This document shows, piece after piece, positions 19,801-28,122 of a DNA stretch of 31,082 nucleotides. The notes below the pieces were generated by a model. The model was given only the letters and a program-made list of their open reading frames with translations, made no database searches and was not told the origin of the DNA. Made by a program: the position numbers and the translations under genes. Source of the stretch: a virus; the IMG/VR virus record IMGVR_UViG_3300007538_000109, positions 1 to 31,082 of that record. One strand, 5' to 3'. The number at the start of each line of letters is the position of its first letter. Positions within the stretch are counted from its first letter, which is position 1.

Positions 19801-22800
19801 ATCTGTTTTTTGATAAAAACTTCTTTCGGGTTTTTCAGTTAAGTTGATAGTAAATGTAGTTTCACCCACACCAGTTACAGTGTATTCATTTTGATAAACA
19901 CTATCTACATATAAAATTTCATTATAATTTTTGACATCTTTGTCAGGTTTAATATAAGATTCACTTATAGTTGGATGCTCTCTACTATAATAAAGTTTTG
20001 TTGGTAAATCTTCGCTATAATTTAGGATTATAGAAGATCCTGTAGATACTACATTAAAATTAGTAGTAGATCCAGTAGAAACAAATTGATTTTTAAACTC
20101 ATTATCAGTAAATATTTTATTATTAGTTCCGTTTAATACTAAATTATTCCCTTTGGTTACTTTTATTCTTGGATTTACATTACTTAATAAGAAATCAGTT
20201 CCCGATTTTCCAGTAAAATCAATCGTAGTGGGGGGATTTTTTACACTATCACTATAAGTTTCGCACAATTTAAAAGTATTATCATTAACTTTAAATATAA
20301 AGTAATAACTTTGTTTAACCAACCCAGTTATTTGTCCCACTGATTGACTATATTGAACTTTATCACCAGTATTATAAGTATTTGTAGTGGTTGTTATTGT
20401 ATTATTATCAGTATCTACTGAACTAATGGGAATGTTTGCATTATCATTGATTAATACGTAATCATCACCAGAACTTACTGTAAGTAATATAGCTTGAGTA
20501 GATGTTCCAATACCTACATTAAGATTTGGTTGAACGGATAACTTAACTTTATCCCCATTAGACAATCCATGAGCAGTTGAAACTGCAACAACAGAAGTTA
20601 TCTTACTAACTTTACCAGTTACTTGAGCATAATTAGATTCAAGTAAGTAATCATCCTTATCGGATCCATTTGTATGGAAAAATACTTCATTAAATGCAGC
20701 GGTGATACCTGTCTTAATTCCGATTAAGTTTTTGCCTCTATTCGTAGAATATACGGTTGTTGGCATATCAAATGCATCAGCATCACTTCCATTAGTTGAA
20801 ATTGAAACTGCATTACCAGAAGAAGGAACTGTAAAAGTAAGTTTTTGATTATTCTTAAATGAATGACCTTCTATAAAAATTGTTTGGGTTGGAATTTGAC
20901 GTATTTCAGTAATTCCTCCATATGTTACTGAAACAGCAGTAGAAATGCCTGCGGTAGTTCCTAATCCAACAGATTCAGTTGGATTGAAATATGCTTTATC
21001 ATTAACTCTAGATTCAAAACTTTGAGTATTTGCAGAAATAGTAAATGAATCTGGAACAAATTCAATAACGTCACCGGTAGAATAACCGACTCTACTTCCA
21101 TGAACTCTCATTAAATTTCTATCTCTAGAAATGTTTAAAACTTGTAAAGTATCGGTTTTAATTTTTACACTACTTCCAACAGATACTGTTGGTGGTATAA
21201 ATGCAACCGAAATTTCTGTAGATCCTATTCCAGACGAAACTGTTGAGGTATCTGTAAGAACTGATTTATATGTCGTTATTCCTATCTGGAAAAGATTATT
21301 CAATGTTGATACTGTAGTAAATCCTGAAAGGATTACATAGTCATCATCCAATAAATCATGGCTTGGTGATATAGTTACTTTTACTTGATTATCACTTAAT
21401 CTTGTTACAACCGAATTTTCATATTCTTTTGTCTCAATATTTCTAAGATCGATAATTTGCTTACCTTCTAAATGAGAAACTCTTGCAATTGCACCAGATC
21501 CTTCTGTGCCAGAGTTATCAAAATCCAAACTATCATTTACTTTATAAGAATCACCCGAATTTATAATTTCAAAATCTGTTATTGATCCTTCAGAAACAGA
21601 TTCAATTGATAATCTTTGATCTTTAACTTCTTTAGAACCAAATATAAAATCATAACTCGTATTATCATCAAGTAATTTATATGGGAATGTATTTCTAATT
21701 AAATTTGAATTTATAAAATCAAATGATTGATTTAGTTTAAAATTATCTGAAACAACTTTTGAATTAAAAGTATCTCCAATAAAATAAGGGAATGCTGGAT
21801 CTCCTACAACAGAATCAATAGTTGCATAGTAAGCATATACTCCTTCAGGAAATTCTGGAGTTTTTGCAAATCTTCCATTATGTTTATCCAAATCTCCAGA
21901 ATTATCAAATTTATAATCTTCTATAAATGTCCCTGGGACAAAATCGTCTGAAGATGGTCTATCGATTACATTAGCAACATTTGCATTAGAATAACCAGTT
22001 TCTAATCTTTTAGGTAAAGATTGCGTATTTGTAGGATCGGAGTATCCATATGGACCATATATTGGATTGCCATCATAAGACCATCCAATGATGGGAGAGT
22101 GACCAGATTCTTCAAAATAACTTGTTGAATAACCACAAACTGCATACTGAAGTTTATTTGGAGATTCTATTAGGATTTCTTTTCCAAGTTTTTTTTGCAA
22201 ATTAAATGTCAAATCTCTAATTTTTGGATTAAATTTTGCTCCAGTACCAGCAGATTTGATTAATACTGAAGTTGAAGTATTAGAATATCCAATACCAGCA
22301 TTTACAACTCTAACTTCAGAAACTCTTCCATTAGATATTATAGCTCTTGCCTCTGCACCACTGCCCATTCCAGACGAATCTGTAATTATAACATCTGGGA
22401 CGGAATTATATTCCAATCCTCCATATTCCATTTGTATCGAATCTATTAGACCATTAATTACTATTGGTCTTACTCTACATTCTTTTCCGTTTTTAATCAA
22501 AATTGGAGGTTTGCTCTCAAAATTTACAATAGAAGATCCATATCCAGTTCCTCCTTCATAAAGATACGCATCAATTATTTCACCTCTGACTTCGGTTGTT
22601 AAAGTTACTATTTGTCCTTCTTGACTTGTTGTTCCAAATCCTACAGGTTTATAATTTAAGAAAGCTGAAATATTAGGATATTTAAAATACTGATACCCAC
22701 TACCAGATCCTCCAAAGTTTACATATTTACCTCTCTCAAAATTGGACCTGATGGTGCCACCTATGCCTGCATCAGCCAATCTAAAACTATTATTATCAAT

Positions 22801-25800
22801 CTTTATAACATAATACTTATTGCTTGATGAAAGACCACTAATTGCGGAAGTTTCATATTCATAATTAATGAGATCGCCATGATTGAAATTATGATTAACA
22901 AATTCAATAGAATTTAAACTTTGCGATACTGCGGGAGGTTTTACTATTAATTTTCTATTTGTATAATTTCCACCATCGAGTATTCTTATTTCGGATATTG
23001 TATTTTTAGATGATGCTGTAGTAAATTTATGCACTCCTGCAGTGTTTATAGTGCTAAAACCTACAGTATTGATGCCTGAAGAATAATCAGAATATTTTTT
23101 ATATAATTGAATTGATGAATTATTTAATACTTTTGCAAAATATCTTTGATTATTTGTTAGTGTTGATATTGGTAACTCTAATGGACCTGAAGTATTGATT
23201 CCTATAGGAAGATTGCCATTAGAATTGTAAATAATTTCCTCACCATTAGAGAAATTATGACTAGTTTGGAATGTTATTGTTTCTCCTACAGTATTGATTC
23301 CACCAAGATTGTTAGTTGTTCTTGCATCAAAAAATACTTCTCTAACTCTTTTAGTTAAAATAGGATCTACAACTAAACCACTACCATTTCCACCAGTAAC
23401 TCCAATAGAAATTACTTTATCAATATCAAATTCTTGAGTGTCTACATGTATTTTAGTGACCTTACCAGACAAAACTGGTTGAACAAGTGCATTAACTGTG
23501 CCACCTGCAGAAACTGAAATAACCGGAGGATTAATTACATCATATCCTTCTCCCCTATTAGAAACTTCGATTGATTTTAAAGGTCCAAAATAAATTTTAT
23601 CTCTAGATTTATAATTAAAAATTTCTACACCATCAATTAACATTCCAGTAGGTCCGGGAATAGTATCACTATTTTCACTATTATTAATATTTGATGGGAA
23701 CTTTCTTAAAATCTTCTGTGCTCCTATGACAGAAGATTTTTGAGAATTTAGAGTAAATTTATGATTTCCGGATTCTGTTGGTACTTTAAATGTTTTAAAA
23801 TTAGATTGTGTCCTAATAAAAGATCTTGAGGAATAAAGCCTCAATTGAGAATCATTTAAAACTTCTGCATAATAAACGCCAGTATCTAAACCAACAATGG
23901 GATTTTCTGCAGAATAAAATATTTCATCTCCATTAGAAAATGGAAGTGTGTCATTAAAATTTATTATGCTATAACTACTGATACCAACTTTACCGTCAAA
24001 TTTTGATGAAGAATTTGCAGAAATGGTAACAGAAGAAGATTTTATATTTACACCAATTTGATAAGATTTTGGTGTGGGAACATTAGTTACACCATCATCA
24101 GTGGATGGTAATGAATTTGATGCAACATAATAATATTCATTTCTATCATTATAAAGATTTTGAATATCGGATACAATAAAATCTACTTCTAATGGAGCAG
24201 ATGTTGATTTGGAACCTGCTGTTCTTAAAACTCTCCTAACTTTATAATCTAAAGTATTATCAAAATTACTGTACGCACTTTCAAGTACTATTGTGTTTCT
24301 AACACCATCCACAATCTCTATATTTTTTACTCTTGATTCAAATGATGTTCCCAATAATTTAATTTTATCGCCAATTTTTAAACTGGATTCATCAACCTTA
24401 CTTTTTAAAACTATTTTTGATCCGCCAGAAATAAATTTATCGACATCATAAGAAACACTTGTATTATAAATCCATGAATTTGCAAATATTTCTTTGTATA
24501 TTTTATCGCTTGGATTATCAATTATCTCACCAAGGTTAGAAACAAAAATCTCATCACCTTCACTTACATTTAGGGTATCAGAAATTTGAGTAAAATCTGA
24601 TAATACCCCCAATAAAGAGATTTCAACTTTTTTACTTGTATCTCCATCTTCATATCCAAAATAAGATTCATCTGATCTTATGCTATCAGTTTCGGATATT
24701 GCACTGGAAATTCCCGAACATCCAAAAAACTGATTTATACTTTTATTAGTGTAAGTTATATTAGTATTAATACCCGAAATTATTTTACCAGACTCTTTAA
24801 ATCCTATTGTAGAATCGACAGAAATAGTCGATGCTCCAACACCCACATCTTGTAAAACTTTTGTATTAGGAGTTACAACAAAAGTTCCTTGAACAGCACT
24901 GCCTTCCTCATATCCTACAAATAACTTTATTTTAAAATATTTTTTGCCATTTCTGGTAAAATTTTCTACTGAAGAAACTGAAGCGTTTGTATTTAAATCA
25001 GATTGCTTAAATATTGTCTGACCGACCAAATTAATTGGATTTCCAGAAATAGATTCTGCAATTACAATCTCTCTTCTTGAGAATTCAGCAGATGAAGACT
25101 TTATCAAAAAATCTTCAAGATTTACAATACTAGGTGTTACTCCATAAAGAACATTGAATAAAATTCGAAATGATTCATTTGTTCCTTTTGATTCATACAA
25201 ATTTCTTGCGTGTTTTAAGAAATTGCCAACATTTACGTTTTCATTGAAATTGACATTTTCTAATCCAGGAGCAAAAGTTGATTTTAATTTTTTATAAAAT
25301 TCTTTTAAAAATAATGAACTTATATTTTGTACAGTAGAACCAGACTCATGTTCTGATGCTGATGATGTAGAAAATATAAGTTCTTCTTGATTTATTTCCT
25401 GATGATAATTTGTAATTCCACTAAAACCACGACCTAATTCACAACCAGTAAAAACATTTGTACCAATACCAGTGTATGTAATTATTTCATCATTTATTTT
25501 TAATAAACCATATTTTTTTGGAAATCCTTTGGTACTAGTAACATAAATTTCATCTGCATCAATTGATGTAATACTAGTTGTAGTTGTACTATCAGTTATT
25601 ACTTCTGGTATAAGATTGTCTAATTTCAAATACTGATCCAAATTTTCGGCAATATCTACCGGACCACCTTGATACTCCTGAGAAATATAATATTGCTTTA
25701 AAAATTCAACCGCTTTTGGACTTTCATCCAAAATATAACTAGGTAATTGGCTATCAATAATTTGTTGAATCTTTATCCTAGATTCAAAACCTGTTTGTAT

Positions 25801-25803
25801 CAT
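13864..25803 (-). CDS. 7: giant baseplate wedge protein gp7 (3979 aa) with repeat modules and YHYH domain
   Basis: gp7 is the wedge initiator of the T4 baseplate. About residues 190-310 resemble the C-terminal part of T4 gp7: ARNLYESKGTNESFRILFNV with LYG parallels SYDFYSTKGIEASYKFLFKV with LYN, and NLVGQTIFKQ followed by FTRNGKKYFKIKL parallels DLVGQTIYTATG and SNGKLQWTVTI. The rest, nearly 3700 residues, is a beta-rich extension. It holds modules of the form H.h..GD.h.Y...GL...Y.V.....F.L (near residues 615, 845, 965, 1645, 1743, 1805, 2935; E1_FCCH-like), at least ten GxGY modules (from about 745 to 3800), a YHYH domain at about 1220-1345, and a fibre-like segment LLLVFVNGILQEPGESYEFN near 3520. 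It starts one base after gp6 stops. T4 gp7 has about 1030 residues. Confidence 0.9.
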   Translation of the reverse strand: MIQTGFESRIKIQQIIDSQLPSYILDESPKAVEFLKQYYISQEYQGGPVDIAENLDQYLKLDNLIPEVITDSTTTTSITSIDADEIYVTSTKGFPKKYGLLKINDEIITYTGIGTNVFTGCELGRGFSGITNYHQEINQEELIFSTSSASEHESGSTVQNISSLFLKEFYKKLKSTFAPGLENVNFNENVNVGNFLKHARNLYESKGTNESFRILFNVLYGVTPSIVNLEDFLIKSSSAEFSRREIVIAESISGNPINLVGQTIFKQSDLNTNASVSSVENFTRNGKKYFKIKLFVGYEEGSAVQGTFVVTPNTKVLQDVGVGASTISVDSTIGFKESGKIISGINTNITYTNKSINQFFGCSGISSAISETDSIRSDESYFGYEDGDTSKKVEISLLGVLSDFTQISDTLNVSEGDEIFVSNLGEIIDNPSDKIYKEIFANSWIYNTSVSYDVDKFISGGSKIVLKSKVDESSLKIGDKIKLLGTSFESRVKNIEIVDGVRNTIVLESAYSNFDNTLDYKVRRVLRTAGSKSTSAPLEVDFIVSDIQNLYNDRNEYYYVASNSLPSTDDGVTNVPTPKSYQIGVNIKSSSVTISANSSSKFDGKVGISSYSIINFNDTLPFSNGDEIFYSAENPIVGLDTGVYYAEVLNDSQLRLYSSRSFIRTQSNFKTFKVPTESGNHKFTLNSQKSSVIGAQKILRKFPSNINNSENSDTIPGPTGMLIDGVEIFNYKSRDKIYFGPLKSIEVSNRGEGYDVINPPVISVSAGGTVNALVQPVLSGKVTKIHVDTQEFDIDKVISIGVTGGNGSGLVVDPILTKRVREVFFDARTTNNLGGINTVGETITFQTSHNFSNGEEIIYNSNGNLPIGINTSGPLELPISTLTNNQRYFAKVLNNSSIQLYKKYSDYSSGINTVGFSTINTAGVHKFTTASSKNTISEIRILDGGNYTNRKLIVKPPAVSQSLNSIEFVNHNFNHGDLINYEYETSAISGLSSSNKYYVIKIDNNSFRLADAGIGGTIRSNFERGKYVNFGGSGSGYQYFKYPNISAFLNYKPVGFGTTSQEGQIVTLTTEVRGEIIDAYLYEGGTGYGSSIVNFESKPPILIKNGKECRVRPIVINGLIDSIQMEYGGLEYNSVPDVIITDSSGMGSGAEARAIISNGRVSEVRVVNAGIGYSNTSTSVLIKSAGTGAKFNPKIRDLTFNLQKKLGKEILIESPNKLQYAVCGYSTSYFEESGHSPIIGWSYDGNPIYGPYGYSDPTNTQSLPKRLETGYSNANVANVIDRPSSDDFVPGTFIEDYKFDNSGDLDKHNGRFAKTPEFPEGVYAYYATIDSVVGDPAFPYFIGDTFNSKVVSDNFKLNQSFDFINSNLIRNTFPYKLLDDNTSYDFIFGSKEVKDQRLSIESVSEGSITDFEIINSGDSYKVNDSLDFDNSGTEGSGAIARVSHLEGKQIIDLRNIETKEYENSVVTRLSDNQVKVTISPSHDLLDDDYVILSGFTTVSTLNNLFQIGITTYKSVLTDTSTVSSGIGSTEISVAFIPPTVSVGSSVKIKTDTLQVLNISRDRNLMRVHGSRVGYSTGDVIEFVPDSFTISANTQSFESRVNDKAYFNPTESVGLGTTAGISTAVSVTYGGITEIRQIPTQTIFIEGHSFKNNQKLTFTVPSSGNAVSISTNGSDADAFDMPTTVYSTNRGKNLIGIKTGITAAFNEVFFHTNGSDKDDYLLESNYAQVTGKVSKITSVVAVSTAHGLSNGDKVKLSVQPNLNVGIGTSTQAILLTVSSGDDYVLINDNANIPISSVDTDNNTITTTTNTYNTGDKVQYSQSVGQITGLVKQSYYFIFKVNDNTFKLCETYSDSVKNPPTTIDFTGKSGTDFLLSNVNPRIKVTKGNNLVLNGTNNKIFTDNEFKNQFVSTGSTTNFNVVSTGSSIILNYSEDLPTKLYYSREHPTISESYIKPDKDVKNYNEILYVDSVYQNEYTVTGVGETTFTINLTEKPERSFYQKTDCNILKYETTSKTASGGISDIKILSSGSGYKKLPVISNVTTSLGKDAVIIPKARNVGIIKETRIINENFEYPSDKTLRPKALISTLIRVKDNNTVGIISVTDGGSNYVSPPSIILVDSVSKNKISKGVFECKLLGSSIGSIETIIEPKGLPDNEIEVYTTNNTNGISIERVESNSSTTFTCHITTPPLGFTVFPFKVDDNVFIEGIIKNSNNGSGFNSEDYDFNFLRVSAVDESATPNNTITIDISGISTSTNTGIANTITDSLATVTNSNVYPSITLVKKKSNFIIDEKIITNNLERDLIVTESNANFIKVKGRYKLTSGDILTGKDSQSVATVSSIDSTLNNGEFKINYSINKSDGWSNNIGKLNEDVQVTSDNDYYQNLSYTVKSPITYQDLITPVNSMLHTSGMKNFADVGITSVTTNVGVDTSEMIVSQLYNILDEQRVDSIRQFDYVRDYEILSDSSKFIEFKERKLTDYINVTSDLVKTIDDISDQFSSLDDNPDEFVNIFNINDFDTYTNLLFRIESLDDSELQLTELTLLRSGSTNVLVQRGGIINDKSDMSLDYGRFVVETEITNESYLRFYPNDPYNVDYDIRLLGSKFTSDSVGVATTTIGFVNLIDSTKLVSATQTTDLVSVDAENVKSLYANIQVINTSTNDMNFVELYLTHDDTNTFLAESFFDAEGSSITKQSIGSFDSNINSGICSITYTNDTSSSVRLRSKIIGIGTTSADIGVGTYKFGAVGQPDDSVRSAIYQSNYSVGIGTTNVVGLDSSLFNAVKSIVQVSCGSTKALHQVMALHDGNFVYAQQSAFISVDSNLPNTDYEEYDNTLGIGTFGVEYSGEQFVLEFHPDTEFVDAEIKVLSFNQCFYSNVDENIPVGLQNGNSLDYMDTKHYNAHNGDRVNSTSFELTNNGTPIFAKTFNPNDSGILNTSTGKFTIKNHFFRNNEELIYTPGSSFVGVGSTPMQYYNSTAGITSTLPSSVFAVVESNDVFQISTTRSGTPVTFVGVGTGNLHKFEMSKKNEKVVISIDNLIQYPLLFTPTKYSLNENIDNGNIGISTTRTIFSLSGISSIAANDILRVDDEYMKVINVGFGTTTVGPITGVGTTALVEVSRGFVGSSATSHSNITGVATVYKGSYNIVDNKIFFTSPPRGKDGEERDFSNLELPTSKFDGRVYFRSSYESNEIFDDISHEFSGIGRTFALTVGGANTAGIGTTESQRSGLLLINGIFQSPTTLNNPNGNFEIISNNAGISSVVFTGIRSATDSSFIVTSDYDVNLNEIPRGGIIISLGSTGGVGYAPLAGASVTTTFASTGVIGPIGIGTTDNLGSGYNNIGLVTVTAYDPTGAGSGANISATVGAGGTLSFDTLDGGSDYSTQTKIFVSEPTYENLNIKGISRLDGTTDTGIGLQMSVEVGGASTTVGIGSTYAKIQTFKITRPGYSFRKGDKFTLVGLVTDSRLSSPLEEFTLEVLDTYQDSFAFWRFGDLDYVDNIKNYQDGVRTRFPLTYRDGVLLSFEVDKLLSEEVNFANLLLVFVNGILQEPGESYEFNGGTSFRFKTAPKLEDQIDIFFYKGTNGVDIKDVSNRKPILELGDELQILGSSLNMEGQDERLTLNITNSDRVQTNLYSGQGLDEINYRPVNIIKQKSDKVISGEKIYKTRDSLEAYIYPTAKIIGNVSSSETNSIFVDNAKFFDTNVAVAGTFDAMIVGGLPNPVTASATATVNSEGEVTGFTISGGSGYVSVPTVSISAPPEIAVGVGTTATATATLSNGSVNAISITNPGLGYTIAPKVLISSPDIILDNITDLEGDETRGYSGLVTSITPVTVGGDPAIQLSLLKTSLGSLNELATIGTPIYVFNTRIGSGVTAMDTLGIHTVGIGTTFADNVYHLTNIDTSTFSGQNLAIVKCKVQVNTGLTSIGDNDNPVGEFSWGELRNTGGFGRSSSISIGVTGLTIDAGLTTFPVIQRRGSIYGIRDTGALKKQL
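14597..14626. repeat. GxGY-module DNA repeat, gp7 copy
   Basis: The segment beginning tatccactaccgccagagat encodes FTISGGSGY on the minus strand near the C-terminus of gp7. It shares the tatccact-ccgccaga frame with the copies in gp14 and gp8 but is more diverged. Confidence 0.6.
21775..22145 (-). other. YHYH-domain-like segment inside gp7
   Basis: Residues about 1220-1345 of gp7 read YAVCGYSTSYFEESGHSPII then GWSYDGNPIYGPYGY, later LDKHNGRFAKTPEFPEGVYA followed by YYATID, and FPYFIGD. This is the order and wording I know from the YHYH domain (HSPIIGW..DG.PIYGPYGY ... LD..NGRF..TPE.P.G.Y.Y ... FPYF.G) found in bacterial secreted proteins of unknown activity. The eponymous YHYH is YAYY here. 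Confidence 0.8.
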
Positions 25804-25804
25804 A

Positions 25805-27697
25805 TTACTCTCTTATTAATTTCCCGTTTGAATAACTTGATGTGTAAAAATCTCTAACAAAAACTGTTCCAGATATTTCATCACCTGATGCAATGACATC
25901 TCTGACCATATTTATTTGACTTTTTGATATATTAAAACTGAGATATAAATCTTTCAAACCAACAACATCATTTGATTCTGGAACGGCCTGAACTTCAATA
26001 ATATTATCAGGTAAAGATGTTGAAGTAATGATTACTGTTTCTAATAAAATTTCTCCTTTTTCATAATCCACCGTACCGGCATTTTTTACAATTATTCTAT
26101 TTCTGCCAGTTTCTTTTATTAGTTTAACTATGGATAGTATTCCTGTTTTTTTGTCCTCATTTGGAGTATCCGTCAAGTATACTGTATCAGATTCTCCAAT
26201 TATTTTAAATCCCGTTGATTTAATATTATAACCATCTTCATTAACATGAAACTTATTTCCAAAACATAACTCATACTGTGTAGATTGATTAACAGCAGCT
26301 TTTAAATCTCTTCTTATTTTTACCTTTGTAATATTTGAAGTGATGGCATTATCTGTATTATCAATAACCTGTAACAATTTGCTATATTTGAATCTACCAC
26401 CAAACTTGTTTAGATCAATAGATTTGGAATATGAATTAAGAGAATTTGTAATTCTTGTTTTTAAATCATCAACCTTAGAAGTTTTTGAATAATCAAAATA
26501 TATTGATGATTCTATTTCAACATAAAGAACTTTAAGATCGACTAACTTTTGATTAATACCAGAAACTCCATATTGTTTTAATTTTGATAGTATTTGATTC
26601 TTTGAAAAATCCGAAACAAAAGATCCATTTTTTGGTTTAATACTAATTGTTACTGATCCAAATTCGGGTGGATCAAGTTCCTCTCCACCAATTACCGATA
26701 CTGATTCAGTTTCTGGATAGATCTGTTTTATAATTGCTTCGTAATCCCTTGCTGTAACCGCCCTGTACTGTGCCGAATAGATTCTAGGGGCATAATACTT
26801 AATAGAGTCTAAAGTCTCGGCATTGGACCCACTCTGTGCCTTTAAAACAGTTGTTATAGTAGGATTGCCGGGGTTCTTTGGATTCGATTGTTGGTCAATA
26901 ATACTTCCCGCAAAAGAAAATATTGATGGACCATTACCATCAATACCATCAGTAACAATGTATTCTACTGTAATAGTAGATTCATTTTCCAATTTCTTTC
27001 CAATAAATCCATCACCGAATAATAATTCGTATTTTTCATCCTGAATTTCTTGAATTAAGAAGATTCTTGATTCAGAATTGACATTAATAATATTATCAAC
27101 TAAAGTATACTCAACTCCTTTTCCAGTTTCTTGAGGACCTTTGATGTATACTCTTATAGTTGAAGTATCAACATAAGAATTGTCTAAAATAAATTTTTGG
27201 TTAAGTGAAGTGTCTACTGTAAATGTTCTTCTTAAAAATGTTCCTTGATATACAGTCACATTTTTAAATGATGCAGTACCACCACTTACAGTAGTGGAAA
27301 TATTTTCTGGTGTTGCAAAAGTATATGATGTATCATCATCTCTACCTATACACACCAAACCCGCTTCTAAGGTAACTGTATTAATATCTCCAAGGTTTTC
27401 TATATCAAATGATATCTCTGCTGTTGCTGCAGTTCTAGAGCGAGGTACATAACCAATATTTCTGGCAAGTGATATAACATTTTCACGAAGTGTTGCCGAA
27501 TCCAAAAAGGATTCATTAACAATCATGTTTGAATTAAATGCTGTAATATAAGTATTATATGCTAATGTATCAATCAGCGTCGAAAAATTAGATCCTTCAA
27601 AGTCAAAATCCGTAAATGTAGAGTTTGCACGAAGATAATCCTTGATGGATGTTTTTATCTGATCAAAATCTAGATTAGTAAACTTAGTAAAAGGCGT
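25805..27697 (-). CDS. 6: baseplate wedge protein gp6, apparent ACG start
   Basis: gp6 forms the dimeric ring holding the T4 wedges together. The C-terminal part from ATG at 27526 is 573 aa (MIVNESFLDSATLRENVISL, RNIGYVPRSRTAATAEISF, APRIYSAQYRAVTARDYEAI, IYPETESVSVIGGEELDPPE). The frame stays open upstream and gives a further 57 residues that look fully conserved: PFTKFTNLDFDQIKTSIKDY, LRANSTFTDFDFEGSNFSTL and IDTLAYNTYITAFNSN. The family N-terminus, as I know it, is MPFTKF; here the Met codon position is ACG at 27695-27697, 4 nt after the gp25 stop. No in-frame ATG or GTG lies between the upstream stop at 27716-27718 and 27526. With the ACG start the protein is 630 aa, near T4 gp6 (660 aa). 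Either ACG is used, coupled to gp25, or the base is an error. Confidence 0.88.
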   Translation of the reverse strand, partial: TPFTKFTNLDFDQIKTSIKDYLRANSTFTDFDFEGSNFSTLIDTLAYNTYITAFNSNMIVNESFLDSATLRENVISLARNIGYVPRSRTAATAEISFDIENLGDINTVTLEAGLVCIGRDDDTSYTFATPENISTTVSGGTASFKNVTVYQGTFLRRTFTVDTSLNQKFILDNSYVDTSTIRVYIKGPQETGKGVEYTLVDNIINVNSESRIFLIQEIQDEKYELLFGDGFIGKKLENESTITVEYIVTDGIDGNGPSIFSFAGSIIDQQSNPKNPGNPTITTVLKAQSGSNAETLDSIKYYAPRIYSAQYRAVTARDYEAIIKQIYPETESVSVIGGEELDPPEFGSVTISIKPKNGSFVSDFSKNQILSKLKQYGVSGINQKLVDLKVLYVEIESSIYFDYSKTSKVDDLKTRITNSLNSYSKSIDLNKFGGRFKYSKLLQVIDNTDNAITSNITKVKIRRDLKAAVNQSTQYELCFGNKFHVNEDGYNIKSTGFKIIGESDTVYLTDTPNEDKKTGILSIVKLIKETGRNRIIVKNAGTVDYEKGEILLETVIITSTSLPDNIIEVQAVPESNDVVGLKDLYLSFNISKSQINMVRDVIASGDEISGTVFVRDFYTSSYSNGKLIRE

Positions 27698-27701
27698 ATT
27701 A

Positions 27702-28103
27702 TTATCTTGTTGCCTCTAATAGAAATGTATATTCTTGAGTCGGAAACTCTTGACCAATAATATCAAACACTACTGTAACATCAAATGTATTTTCATCCGG
27801 ATTTGGATTTACAAATACTTGAAGATTATCAACTCTTGGTTCAAAGTTTTCTATTGCAACCTGAATTTGATCCTGAATAACAGAAGCAGTACCAAAATCC
27901 ACAAAATCGAATAAACTACTTCTTACATCAGATCCAAAAATTGAATTAAAAAACTTTTCTGTGGGTATTGTTTGGACAATATTTCTTACAGATCTACGAA
28001 TCGCATTCTCATTTTTTAATATTTGTAGATCTTTTGTCACAGGATGAGGCTCAAAAGACAAATTAATGTCTTTAAAAACCCTTGATATCCTTTTTATTGC
28101 CAT
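27702..28103 (-). CDS. 25: baseplate wedge protein gp25 (lysozyme-like GPW/gp25 family)
   Basis: This 133-aa protein matches T4 gp25 (132 aa), the wedge component that with gp6 and gp53 forms the wedge core and lies next to the sheath initiator. The GPW_gp25 pattern is clear: FKDINLSFEPHPVTKDLQIL, KNENAIRRSVRNIVQTIPTE with KFF, FGSDVRSSLFDF, then QDQIQVAIENFEPRVDNLQV and a final FDVTVVFDIIGQE. The conserved NE-AI-R-SV-N-I/L core is intact. It starts 20 nt downstream of a TATAAATA late promoter and is followed after 4 nt by the ACG codon that appears to begin gp6, so gp25, gp6 and gp7 form a tight wedge operon. Confidence 0.95.
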   Translation of the reverse strand: MAIKRISRVFKDINLSFEPHPVTKDLQILKNENAIRRSVRNIVQTIPTEKFFNSIFGSDVRSSLFDFVDFGTASVIQDQIQVAIENFEPRVDNLQVFVNPNPDENTFDVTVVFDIIGQEFPTQEYTFLLEATR

Positions 28104-28122
28104 TGATCATGAGATTTTTATT

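Noticed and set aside
27524-27526. ATG at 27526 as start of gp6
   Set aside because: It would remove 57 residues that look fully conserved for gp6 and leave a 170-base gap in an otherwise gapless operon.
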